Below are positions 41,504-52,098 of a stretch of 64,000 nt of DNA, in pieces. Below the pieces are notes generated by a model that worked only from the letters and a program-made list of their open reading frames with translations, was not told the origin of the DNA and did not search any database. This stretch comes from Eutreptiella sp. 'Long Island Sound 2002' (Eukaryota > Euglenozoa > Euglenophyceae > Eutreptiales > Eutreptiaceae), in assembly GCA_964036045.1 (NCBI GenBank), contig OZ038388.1, positions 37,980,433 to 38,044,432 of the forward strand. The letters are read 5' to 3'. Positions within the stretch are counted from its first letter, which is position 1, and the number at the start of each line of letters is the position of its first letter. A program made the translations under genes and the position numbers.

Positions 41504-43485
41504 GGAGGCGGCCGGCCAGACGGCCTGTGGGGCAGGGGGTGGGGGGTGGGAAATCGAGACAGGCATCACCCGGCAACGAGGTGGGCAGGCAGCACAAGCC
41601 GCGAAGGTTAAAATATCTCATGGGAGTTGGAGGAGGACGTACGGCAGGAGCGTGGGTCACATATAGGCGGGCGCGGGCATGTGCGTGGTCGGCTTCGAGA
41701 TGGGTCCAGCGGGTCTCGGAAATCCCGCGGAATGAGTTTTTTCGGGCCGCGCTTGTGGTGATCCTCCGAGCGCGGGAGCGCCTCAGAGATGTGGACGGTG
41801 GGCAGGCACACCTGGAAACGATCCTGCGCCACATGGGAGATCTGCATGAGCTCAACTGGGACTTGCTGGGTCAGGACTACGACGGGTATGATGGGGATGG
41901 CCCGTCGGGAGGTACCTCAGAAAGAATGATTGCTGCGGGCCTTGAAGAGAAGGGCAGCCTGGACATCCCGTTAGATGTGTGGAACGCGAACATCCCAACG
42001 CACCTCATCTGGGATATACGGAGTTGGAAGTCGGGGCCAGATTGTGGGAGATTCGATGTATGGCAGCCGTCGTTGCACACCAGGCGCATGATTGGAGTGC
42101 CGGTGGACGATGGGTTCCTGTGCCGGGACCCCACGTGTTTGACTGCCCTTGAGTGGGAGGACCTCACGGACAATGTGTCGGCTTTCGTTAAACCCAAAAA
42201 TGATGTGAAGTGCTCCTTCATCATTGACATGCGAAATCTAAACGACTGCTCGAAGGTACCGCTGCGCAAGGTCAAGCTTCCGTCGATTCACACGGTCTTT
42301 CGCACCATCCAACGGGAGATACACCGTGGAGCACCGTTGTGGGGCATTACCTTGGACATATCCAACTTCTACTGGAGCTTGCAAATCCCAGCTGAACATA
42401 GGGGACTGTTTCGCATACAGGGGGCGCACTTCCACTGCCTCCCGTTTGGGTGGAAGTTTTCCCCGGTACTGGCACAGAACACATTGGCAGCGCTGTTGAA
42501 GGAGTTCTTTGACAACCACGCAGAGGGGCTCCATATCTACCGTTTCCATTATTCGGATGATGTCCTGATCTTGTCACGTGACAAGGAGTGCATGAAGAGC
42601 CTGGGCCATCGGCTGGCGGGTTTCTTGACGGCGAAGGGCCTGCGCATCTCCACAAAATCCTGCCTCGCGCCACATCAGAATGTCCCGTGGCTGGGAAAGA
42701 TGTTCGACCTGGCCAAAGGGGAGGTGCGGAACACCGACAAAATGCTCACAAAGTGCTTGGGGAATGCCATCAAAACAGCCTGCTCGCCTGTGTCTCCAAA
42801 GGTGGCGGAACGGGTCACGGGAAAAATGCAATGGGCATTTGGACCACGAAAAGGGGTCACCCTGTTTCTGCAGGGGTGGCATAGGTTCCGTTGGGGACAT
42901 CATCGATTTCAGCACCGCCCCAGCCCGGCCCTGATATCGGCACTGTTCTATGCGCTGGCGATATTGTATGTGCCAGCCACGGTTGACCCAATGCCTGGGC
43001 ATTTTGGCTTTGCGCCGTTCTTGTCAGTGGATGCAGCAAAGACTCCTGGTGGGTACCGCCTGGGTATCTCTGGACGCAATGGAGTCATGCGAACGCGAAA
43101 GATCCCGGCGAAGAACCAGCAACAGGCAGAGCTCAGCGGTGTCCTACATGCCTGTAGGTTTGCGGTGACCCAGAAGTGGCACAGGGTCTTGTTGTTTGTG
43201 GACAATACAGCAGCCTGCTACAGTGCAGCCAATATGAGGGCGTCGACGAGGGCATGTACGCAGGTGAAGATACTCCGTGCTCTTTGGAACTTGTTGTGGC
43301 ACACGGGCATGGTCTTGAATGTTATCTGGGTTGATACTGCGCGCATGCCTGCTAATGTTGTATCCCGTTTACCAGACTTGACACCAGCAAGCATCACCAG
43401 GGCAAAGGTTGAGGCGGCACATAAGTGGGGTGCGTTGTGCGGGGAGCTGCACCTTGTGCAGAGTTTTGGGTCGGTCCGACTGTAG
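41500..43485 (+). CDS. DIRS-like reverse transcriptase-RNase H, intact
   Basis: The 661-codon ORF overlaps the recombinase ORF by 4 bp (GTGAGGAG context). RT motifs: FIIDMRNLNDCS, GITLDISNFYWSLQIP (motif A), CLPFGWKFSPVLAQNTLAALL (motif B), RFHYSDDVLILS (YSDD at 42550-42561), then LRISTKSCLAPHQNVPWLGK. RNase H follows: FLSVDAAKTPGGYRLG, QQAELSGVLHACRFA and LLFVDNTAACYSAANM, ending VIWVDTARMPANVVSRLPD. This is the RT-RH layout of DIRS-group elements. The N-terminal 150 residues are unassigned and basic. The only large retroelement ORF in the window without frame breaks. Confidence 0.85.
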   Translation: MRRRPARRPVGQGVGGGKSRQASPGNEVGRQHKPRRLKYLMGVGGGRTAGAWVTYRRARACAWSASRWVQRVSEIPRNEFFRAALVVILRARERLRDVDGGQAHLETILRHMGDLHELNWDLLGQDYDGYDGDGPSGGTSERMIAAGLEEKGSLDIPLDVWNANIPTHLIWDIRSWKSGPDCGRFDVWQPSLHTRRMIGVPVDDGFLCRDPTCLTALEWEDLTDNVSAFVKPKNDVKCSFIIDMRNLNDCSKVPLRKVKLPSIHTVFRTIQREIHRGAPLWGITLDISNFYWSLQIPAEHRGLFRIQGAHFHCLPFGWKFSPVLAQNTLAALLKEFFDNHAEGLHIYRFHYSDDVLILSRDKECMKSLGHRLAGFLTAKGLRISTKSCLAPHQNVPWLGKMFDLAKGEVRNTDKMLTKCLGNAIKTACSPVSPKVAERVTGKMQWAFGPRKGVTLFLQGWHRFRWGHHRFQHRPSPALISALFYALAILYVPATVDPMPGHFGFAPFLSVDAAKTPGGYRLGISGRNGVMRTRKIPAKNQQQAELSGVLHACRFAVTQKWHRVLLFVDNTAACYSAANMRASTRACTQVKILRALWNLLWHTGMVLNVIWVDTARMPANVVSRLPDLTPASITRAKVEAAHKWGALCGELHLVQSFGSVRL

Positions 43486-43512
43486 CAGGGGGGGGGGGGG
43501 GGCAATCCTCGC

Positions 43513-44088
43513 ATGAGCGATGGCATGAGTGCCCCCTCTTTCACTGTAGCAGGCCCCGACAACATGTCTGAGTGGGGCGACCATCATGAGGAGGAGTTCC
43601 ATGACGAGGGAAAAGTGGGGTCGAAGCGCCCACGAGGATCACGGGGCCCGGAGGGCAAGCTGGCGCAAAAGGCGCGCACGCTGCGACCGAGGCCGGAGAG
43701 AGCGGAAGGGCACCTCAATGCAGAACAGCTCAGATACCTCCTGGGGGCGATGACCGAACAATCCTTCGAGTTGGTGCTGTGCCGGCCAGTGCCAGAACGG
43801 GACCTCCACAACGCCTGGCAGACTTTCTGTGGCTGGATCACGCGCCGCACCAGAGTGCAGTATGCAATGGCACGGGTCGAGCCTACTGAGAAGGGCAAGG
43901 ACCAAACCCAACGCCACCTTTACCTCGTCCGCCACGAGCTAAGAATGGCACCAGGAGTCAAGCTGACGATGTCCTTCACCCACCATGCCAAAGCAGTGCA
44001 AAGAGTCACCCTCAATGGCAAAGCGGACCTCATCAAAGATGTTTTCAAGCTTGTGAAGGACGATCTGGAGCAGAAGGACTCAGACTGA
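43513..44088 (+). CDS. Unknown 191-codon ORF downstream of RT-RNase H
   Basis: It is intact, starts at ATG 27 bp after the RT stop (separated by a G-run), and ends at TGA. The N-terminal half is charged (EEEFHDEGKVGSKRPRGSRG), and the rest is alpha/beta (LNAEQLRYLLGAMTEQSFELVL, LIKDVFKLVKDDLEQ). No known domain. Being intact next to an intact RT suggests an element protein. Confidence 0.55.
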   Translation: MSDGMSAPSFTVAGPDNMSEWGDHHEEEFHDEGKVGSKRPRGSRGPEGKLAQKARTLRPRPERAEGHLNAEQLRYLLGAMTEQSFELVLCRPVPERDLHNAWQTFCGWITRRTRVQYAMARVEPTEKGKDQTQRHLYLVRHELRMAPGVKLTMSFTHHAKAVQRVTLNGKADLIKDVFKLVKDDLEQKDSD

Positions 44089-44227
44089 GCGAGACTAGCA
44101 CGAGGATGACTGTCACTCCTGCACGGACCGTCTATGGCGCTCATGTATCAGAGTAAGTAAGGAGTGGGCTGGAGAGAGGAGGGGAGGGAGGACACGTGGT
44201 ACAAGCAGAGCAGGACCATACCCGGGG

Positions 44228-44237
44228 TATATAAAAG
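44228..44237 (+). promoter_or_regulatory. TATA box-like motif near the right end
   Basis: TATATAAAAG lies in a GC-rich setting (cccggggTATATAAAAGagagc), 140 bp before B1. It could drive transcription through the B1-A2-B2 junction of a circular copy into the element. Confidence 0.45.
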
Positions 44238-44373
44238 AGAGCTCCCCTCGCAAGTGCGCTGGATGAGAGAGCAGAGTGTGAGTCAGTGACAGGCACGCCC
44301 ATATATGTGGAGCCAGGAGAGCCCAGCATGAGTGGGAGACAGAGATGACCCACGGTGCCCTTCGGGCCTGGCG

Positions 44374-44458
44374 CGCCAGTGAAGGAGCAAGCATCAGTGT
44401 TGGTTTTGTGTACTGTGTATGTGTGAGCTGTACCTGTCAGGAGGTTAGGGGGGAATCA
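44374..44458 (+). repeat. Split direct repeat B1
   Basis: 85 bp from CGCCAGTGAAGGAGC to GGGGGGAATCA; differs from B2 at two or three positions. Confidence 0.85.
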
Positions 44459-44642
44459 AGGGATTCGCCTTCAGGCGAATCACAGGATTCACCCCATAAT
44501 ACCACTCATATGCACTATCACTTTAGAATCTTTTAAAGATTTTTGGGGCCACCCACCCGCCCGGACACTTACGCACACTTCAGGAACACCATTGATACAA
44601 TCATGGAGAAGTGTATCACAGATCCACGGCACACGAGTCTAC
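44457..44642 (+). repeat. Split direct repeat A2 with extra tail
   Basis: The first 91 bp match A1 (hairpin GATTCGCC-TTCA-GGCGAATC). The remaining 95 bp up to B2 have no counterpart beside A1, which is compatible with A1 having been cut there by the LINE. Confidence 0.75.
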
Positions 44643-44727
44643 CGCCAGTGAAGGAGCAAGCATCAGTGTTGGTTTTGTGTACTGTGTATGTGTGAGCTGT
44701 AACTGTCAGGAGGTGAGGGGGGAATCA
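44643..44727 (+). repeat. Split direct repeat B2
   Basis: 85-bp copy of B1; its last CA is the right border of the element. Confidence 0.85.
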
Positions 44728-44802
44728 CTCGTTTGGGATAGCCAATGGTCATACGTATCGGCCCCACCCAACCTATGGTACACGCGTGCGCGGTTGAAAG
44801 CA
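44728..44802 (-). pseudogene. Penelope-like RT, N-terminal piece
   Basis: This short stretch, read on the minus strand, gives AFNRARVYHRLGGADTYDHWLSQT and joins in frame to GWKSKVESFLLPYLP across the recombinase element. It is bounded upstream by satellite, so the 5' end of the gene is missing. Confidence 0.65.
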
Positions 44803-47800
44803 AGGTAGCCATTTCTCATATTCGTCCCCGCGCTGAGCGTTCGGGGCTCCCAAGAGGACAGGGGTGATGTAGCCACTTTGCCCACATGTGGGCCAGGTAG
44901 CCATTTCCGTTTTGTTGTCCCCACGCTGAGCGTTGGGGACCCGCAAGACGGCAGGGGTGATGTAGCCACTTTGCCCACATGTGGGCCAGGCAGCCATTTC
45001 CATTTTTTCTCCCCGCGCTGAGCGTTGGGCACCCCCAAGACCGCAGGGGTGATGTAGCCACTTTGCCCACATTTGGGCCAGGTGGCCATTTCTGTTTTTT
45101 CCCCCCGCGCTGAGTGTTGGGGACCCCCAAGACCGCAGGGGTGATGTAGCCAGTTTGCCCACATGTGCGCCAGGTAGCCACTGCTGATTTTCGTCCCCGT
45201 GTGGAGGGTTTCGGGACCCCCAAGACCCCAGGGGTGATGTAGCCACTTTGCTTACATGTGGGCCAGGTAGCCATTTCTGTTTTGGGACCCCTTGCTGACC
45301 ATTGGGGACCTTCCAGATGGCAAGGGTGATGTAGCCTCTTTGCCCACATGTGGCCCAGGTAGCCATTTCTGTTTTTTGTTCTCGCGTGGAGCGTTGGGGA
45401 CCTCCAACAGGGTAGCGGTGATGTAGTCAATTTGCCCACATGTGGGCCAAGTTCCATTTCTGTTTGTTGTCCCCTCGCCGAGCGTTTAGGACCCCCAAGA
45501 CCGCAGGGGTGATGTAGCCACTTTGCCCCCATGTGGGCCAGGCAGCCATTTCCATTTTTTCTCCCCGCGCTGAGCGTTGGGCACCCCCAAAACCGCAGGG
45601 GTGATGTAGCCACTTTGCCCACATGTGGGGCAGGTAGCCATTTCTGTTTTTTCCCCCCGCGTTGAGCATTGGGGACCCCCAAGACCGCAGGGGTGATGTA
45701 GCCACTTTGCCCACATGTGTGCCAGGTAGCCATTGCTGATTTTTGTCCCCTTGTGGAGGGTTTCGGGACCCCCAAGACCCCAGGGGTGATGTAGCCACTT
45801 TGCTTACATGTGGGCCAGGTAGCCATTTCTGTTTTGGGACCCCTTGCTCACCATTGGGGACCTTCGAGATGGCAAGGGTGATGTAGCCTCTTTGCCCACA
45901 TGCGGCCCAGGTAGCCATTTCTGTTTTTTGTTCTCGCGTGGAGCGTTGGGGACCTCCAACAGGGTAGGGGTGATGTAGTCAATTTGCCCATATGTGGGCC
46001 ATGTAGCCATTTCTGTTTGTTGTCCCCTCGCCGAGCGTTGAGGACCCCCAAGACGGCAGGGGTGATGTAGCCACTTTGCCCACATCGGGGCCAGGCAGCT
46101 ATTTCCATTTTTTCTCCCCGCGTTGAGCGTTGGGCACCCCCAAGACCGCAGGGGTGATGTAGCCACCTTGCCCACATTTGGGCCAGGTGGCCATTTCTGT
46201 TTTTTTCCCCCGCGTTGAGCGTTGGGGACCCCCAAGACCGCAGGGGTGATGTCGCCAGTTTGCCCACATGTGTGCCAGGTAGCCATTGCTGATTTTCGTC
46301 CCCGTGTGGAGGGTTTCGGGACCCCCAAGACCCCAGGGGTGATGTAGCCACTTTGCTTACATGTGGGCCAGGTAGCCATTTCTGTTTTGGGACCCCTTGC
46401 TGACCATTGGGGACCTTCGAGACGGCAAGGGTGATGTAGCCTCTTTGCCCACATGTGGCCCAGGTAGCCATTTCTGTTTTTTCTTCTCGCGTGGAGCGTT
46501 GGGGACCTCCAACAGGGTAGGGGTGATGTAGTCAATTTGCCCACATGTGGGCCAGGTAGCCATTTCTGTTTGTTGTTCCCTCGCCGAGCGTTTAGGACCC
46601 CCAAGACGGCAAGCGTGATGTAGCCATTTTGCCGCCATCGGGGCTAGGTAGCCATTTCTTTTTTTTTGTTTCTCCGCCGAGGATTGGAGACCCCCGAAAC
46701 GCCAGGGGTGATGTAGCCACTTTGCCCACATGTGGGCTTGTAACCCCTTTATGCCTCTTTTACCAACACCGAGCGTTGGGGACCCCGGAGACGGCAAGGG
46801 TGCTGTAGCCACTTGGCCCACATGTGGGCCAGATAGCCATTTCTGTTTTTTGTCCCCGCGCCGAGCGTTGGGGACCCCCGAGACCTCAGAGGTGATGTAG
46901 TCACTTTGCCCACATTTGGGCTAGGTAGCCATTTCTGATATTCGTCCCCGCGCTGAGTGTTCGGCTCCCCCGAGACGGCAGGGGTGATGTAGCCACTTTG
47001 CCCACGTGTGGGCCACGTAGCCATTTCTGTTTTTTTGTCCCCGCGCTGAGCGTTAGGGACCCCAAGACAGCACGGGTGATGTAGCTACGTGGCCCACATG
47101 TGGGCCAGGTAGCCATTTCTACTTTTTGCTGGCGCTGAGCGTTGGGGACCCCCAAGACGGCAAGGGTGATGTAGCCACTTTACCCACATGTGGGCCGGGT
47201 TGCCATTTCTTTTTTTTCTCCCCGCGCTGAGTGTTGGGGACCTTTGAGACGTCAGGGGTGATTTAGTCGCTTTGCCCACACGTGGGCCAGGTAGCCATTT
47301 CTGTTTTTTGTCCCCGCGTTGAGCGTTGGGGACCTCCAAGACGGTAGGGGTGATGCAGTCAGTTTGCCCACATGTGGGCTAGGTAGCCATTTCTGTTTTT
47401 TGTCCCCTCGCCGAGCGTTGAGAACCTCCAAGACGGCAAGCGTGATGCAGCCACTTGGCCCACATGTGGGCTAGGTAGCCATTTCTAGTTTTTTGTTTCT
47501 CCGCTGAGGATTGGAGACCCCCGAAACGGCAGGGGTGATGTAGCTACTTGGCCCACATGTGAGGCAGGTAGCCATTTCTAGTTTTTGTCCCCGCACTGAG
47601 CATTGGGGACCCCAACATGATAGGGGTGATGTAGCCACTTTGCCCGCATGTGGGCTAGGAAGCCATTTCTAGTTTTTGTCCCCGCGCTTAGCGTTGGAGA
47701 CCCCCATTACAACAGGGGTGATGTAGCTAGTTTGCCCACATGTAGGCCAGGTAGCCAAATCTGTTTTTTGTCCCCACTCTGATGGTTGGGAACCCCCGAA

Positions 47801-48020
47801 ACGGCAGGGGTGATGTAGCCTAGTTGCCTGCCTGGCGCACATGTGGGAAAACTGGCTACATCACCCTTGCCGTCTCGCGGGTCCCCAATGCTCAGCGTGG
47901 GGGCAAAAAAACAGAAATGGCTACCTGGCACACATGGGGGCACAGTGGCTACAACACCCCTACCGTCTCGGGGGTCCGCAACGCTCAGCGTGGCCACAAA
48001 AAACAGATATGGCTACCTAG
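44803..48020. repeat. 92-bp satellite, right segment (about 35 units), with an inverted patch
   Basis: Same unit and orientation as 17160-20865. Variant order repeats every 5-7 units (the ccgtgtggagggtttcggg variant at about 45199, 45750 and 46300, about 550 bp apart). From about 47824 to 48012 two units are inverted (ggctacatcacccttgcc..., ggctacctggcacacatg...), then a short forward fragment follows. Confidence 0.95.
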
Positions 48021-51000
48021 CCGCCATTTCTGTTTTTTGCCCCTGGGCCGTAAGGCCCGCTGTACGCTGTCCGGCCGTGGGGGAGGGGCCACGCGGCCGC
48101 CAGCGACACTTAGCTGTAAAGCTGACCCCAATGATTATCCCGCCGGATTATGGCTGCCATACTAATGGCAACGGACGAAGTTCCGGACGAACCGAAGGCA
48201 CATTTGTGGATGGCAGGTCGGTCCGTACAACGTTATATAGGGGACTTTTTTTTTACTGGCCAGAATCCGGAGATCCGTTTAAAAAATCGCGAAAAATGAA
48301 ATTTTACGAAATCCGATTTCGACTGCATTTTTGTGAACGGCATCGAAAAACGATCCATATGGCATTTGGAATTTCGAAAAACGGATCCGATTTCGCAGTT
48401 TGGCGAAGGGTTCAAGTAGCGAAAAAACGTCAATTTTCGAAAACGCGGGTCATTTGGCGACAAAAATAGCGCCGCGCCTGTGGCTCATCTGGCCCTGATT
48501 CAAGCATCATCATCTCCAGACAGCTCCGAGGGTCGCGGAAAAAAAAAATTAGCTCCAAACGACCCGGTGGCGCCGAGATACGGCCGTTTGGGTGAGACCG
48601 ATTTGGGCGAAAAATCGCATTTTTCCGATCGTGGTCGGTACGGAATTTGGCGGTGCGCGAAGACAACCTTGAGTTACGCGGCTGCCCCCCGACCAAATCG
48701 AGGCCCTACTGTTGCCCTTTGATATGTACTATGTGGCTTTGAGCATGTGTTCGTATGGTCATATAACGGGGGGCGTCAAGTGGAGGGTTTTGGAGCATGC
48801 TGTCAGCGCTAAAAACAGGGTGCGTTTTTCAGCCATCATGTGTCTCCCTTCAGGTAGTACTGCGAGGAACCCCGGATACACCTTCCCTCAAACCCTTTTT
48901 GTCAAGGTCCTTCGTGGTGTGTAGCACGTGTCGGGTTGGTATTTGGGTCCGCGAGGTCATAAAATGCAACCGTTTTATGCGTTGGAGGTTTGACATTTGG
49001 CAGTTTTTTTAAGTTGCGCGTTCGCGTATTTTGGGCGGCATTTGGACATGTCGTGGAGTTATGCCTCGAAAAGTAGCTCATTACGATCGTTGAGAGATGT
49101 AGAAGAGAATGGCCCGGGGGTGGTATTTGGCAGCTCCAAATGCTCGGCGCAAAAATGACGGCAAAAGGTACCTTTTCGACACCACTGTGAACGACCATTT
49201 TGAGAATTTTTGCCGTGACTCTTCAACGAAGCATTCCTGTGATCAGGTATGACTTCATCACGAACCTAAGCGGGTTTGGTTGTGTAGAACAGACCAACAA
49301 ACTTCAGAATGGGTGGTGGTTTGCTTCGTCAATTGCTATAAATAAGGTATTTTGTAAGTTGGGGGTTTTGCACGTGTGTTGGTAGCAGTGACCCCCCGAA
49401 AACCATGGGACGGGGAATGAACCACAGTCCAACAAACCAATGGTTCCTTTAGGCACGAAATGAAAACCAATAGGAGCAGTGGACTGAGGGCTTCAACGAT
49501 TGTTAGAGTCAAGAAGAAACGGGCGCTTGCAGTTCTTGGAAAAAAATCGATTCGAGGTCAATTTTTGTAACTGTCAATTTTGAACAAAATTGTGCCAATG
49601 AAACCTACACCTTTCTACAACCAGAACTGATGTATCCCCAAGCCTTAAGCAATGGAACATGCATCATCTATGTGTTGCTGCGACATGCGTTACAGGTAAA
49701 TTTTGTTGTGTACCGTTCTTTGTCAGAAGAAGCGCCCAACTTTTTTACGTCGGTGGTTTCAAGGTTGCATCGAAAGCTGCAGCGGTTTTTGGGGTACTTC
49801 ATGCGTTTCTAGGCTTGGGAAGGAGGAGCATAGCGAGTCCTTCCCAAGCCTAGTCACAAACCTGATGCCATGGATTCTTTTCTTCTTCTTTTTTTTTTTT
49901 TTTTGCTTTTCCAGTTGCATTTGCCGTTTATTTGAGAAACAGGTAAAGTTTTGCTGCAATATATATTATGCTTCCTTAGGTTGTATTGTTTTAACAATGG
50001 ATCACACAAACAGATAAAGATCATAAATGGCTACCTGGCCCACACGTGGCCAAGATGGCTACATTACCGCTGCCGTCTTGGGGGTCCCCAAGGGGGAATC
50101 TTTGCACTGCGCGCGCACTGTGCGCTACTTTTAGACTATGTTCCCCCCAAAGAGCCCCCAAGCACACCCCTTGGAAACGCCCTTAGAATTAGGTGACCCA
50201 AACTGCTCCAGCTCAAGAAAGTTGCCAACTACCTTCCCTTCACATAACACACATCATGCACAACTGGAAAAGCCATGAACAGGCGTGGGTTGCACCATTT
50301 TTAGCGATGGAGGTTGGGTTGGGGCAAACTTGCATGGAACCTGATCCATGAATGCCCTTTCCCTTACGTACATCGTACTCACACAAGCCTTAATCGCGTC
50401 CTTGTATCGGATAATCGGACTTGCTTCAATACTTCCACTTCCCAATGGAATCTTTGGCCGTCCGATGTGTGCTTGTCCCCCTGAGTGGAAATGGCTCTTT
50501 GCCACTCTGCAAAGATATAATGTAAAGCATAAACACAATCAAGGCAAGAGAGTCGCAAGCGGCATCGCGTGTAGTAAAAAGGGCGGAAATGCTACGTCAC
50601 CCCTGCATTCTCGGGGATCCCCAAACAAAGGGGGACAAAATCAGAAGTCAAAACCTCCGCTAGGGGTCACCATGATGCCCCTAGGTGTCCCTAGTATCTC
50701 AAAGTATGGGTCTCTAGTACGGCCAGAGACCCAAATAGTTGCACTGCGCGCCCACTGCGCTTAAGGCTCGCCCCAACGCTCACTGCGGGGACAAAAACCA
50801 GAAATGGCTACGTGGCCCACGTAAAGTGGCTATATCACCCCAGCCAACCCCTGCAATATTCCGCAATCCCATTCCAGCACCTGCACCAGCGGCTGCCACC
50901 GTCGATTTTTCTGTCCAAACTTCGTGCAATTCGAATTCAAACTCAAAGGTAACATCCAGCACGCATGCATCCTCCCATCAGTGCACTCAAGTCTCGAAGC

Positions 51001-52098
51001 CAGGCTACCAGCACCGGTAGCAAGGTCAACCCAACCCCCACCCCTGAGGGAGGGATTGTCAGGTGTCTGCAGCCCTAACCGGCCCCAACCTGTGCTTGAC
51101 CTCCTTCCCCCCGCAATTGACCCTCATGTGTGGTAACCCGCTGCCCCTGGCCCTGTGTTACATTCCCACATCGGTGGTGGTGAGCACCCCCCAAACTTCA
51201 TTGTCATGGGAATGCCTGAATGTGAAGCATGCACGCGCCGGCATGGCAGGGACGCCAAGGCAGAAGCACCACTTGTGAGCAGAAGGACTACCGTCCCACT
51301 CTCACCGACCAAAAACGCTTTCCCCCACCACCCAGACAATTTCCTCCTCAGCTTGATGTTTGCTGTCTCCTCACTCTCCGCCCTGGACCCTGAAACTCAA
51401 AGGGGTTGTACGACCAGCCACACCAGCTCGGCGGTGGGGTGTGTGAGATAGAGATGCGAGTACACCCGCCACTAACGTCCACCACCAGAAACGTGATCAT
51501 CCGGCACTGGGTCCTGGTAAGTCGCGTACCAGACGGCTTTAGTGCCAACTGAGTGCTATGCGTAAAGGGGGGGGGGGATACCGCATTGTGTGCCCTGGCT
51601 GATTCGGCAGTAGGTCCAGCGTCGGTGGGCTGGGGAGTCCACCGGGGGAGGGGGGGTGCACTAAAGTTGGTCTGGTGTAATTCGAACCATGTGTCCGGCA
51701 TTTCAGTACCTGCGTATGGGCAATACGGCAGCCCTGACAACACACAGACAACACACCAAGATTTTTTGACTTATTGTCAAGTGAAAACACTACACCCCAT
51801 CCTCACCAAATTGCACCCTCAACCCCTTCGGGACGCGACATGCGACCCTGATTTTGTCTCTTCATTTTTTTTCCCGAGGGTGAGTGCGAGTCAACGCTCA
51901 TCACTATTACTAATAGTATTGATGGATACCCGCGGGTGATCTTAGTGCCTCCGGTTCTTCCCTTAGGTGTTGGGGATGAAGAGGGGCCCCAAAATTGGGG
52001 CTGGTACCATTATCCTTTCCCCTTGTTTTTAGAGGCTAAATGCGAATCCGAAGCCAGTGACGCACACTCATGTTTGTTGTTTCTAGGGTTTTCCTACC
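48021..52098. other. Gene-poor region with satellite fragments
   Basis: No ORF here has a convincing composition. Inverted fragments of the 92-bp satellite occur at 50027-50092, 50584-50640 and 50778-50845. A T-run (about 18 T) lies at 49886-49903. A 12-bp inverted pair flanks a short spacer at 49812-49853 (ggcttgggaagga...tccttcccaagcc). The 48240-48720 stretch is rich in cgaaaa/ttttcg motifs and looks like non-coding repeat. Upstream of the next gene the region 51930-52098 may be its promoter and leader. Confidence 0.5.

Larger units (their letters stand above)
31771..44727 (+). mobile_element. 12.96-kb tyrosine-recombinase (DIRS-like) retroelement with split direct repeats
   Basis: The ends show the arrangement A1 ... 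B1 A2 B2. A1 (31771-31860) matches A2 (44457-44547), and B1 (44374-44458) matches B2 (44643-44727). A CA dinucleotide occurs at the outer left edge (31771-31772), at the B1/A2 joint (44457-44458) and at the outer right edge (44726-44727). Deleting the element and keeping one CA rejoins the host Penelope frame (HWLSQT then SGWKSKVE), so it inserted without target duplication, as expected for a tyrosine recombinase using a circular intermediate. Internal genes are gag-like (39205-40287), recombinase (40318-41503), RT-RNase H (41500-43485) and an unknown ORF (43513-44088). The left half (31862 to about 37400) is a LINE-type module, probably a nested insertion. Confidence 0.8.
28291..44805 (-). 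mobile_element. Penelope-like retroelement, split by two later insertions
   Basis: The coding strand is minus. Pieces of the RT reading frame are 44802-44728, 31770-30655 and 29070-28681, followed by about 390 bp of 3' sequence containing a hammerhead-like motif. Satellite lies directly on both sides in the same orientation, and GCCATTTC of the satellite unit is present at both edges (28275-28282 and 44808-44815), as expected for insertion into the array with a short target duplication. The 5' end is truncated within the N-terminal part of the protein. Inserts are 29071-30654 and 31771-44727. Confidence 0.75.
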
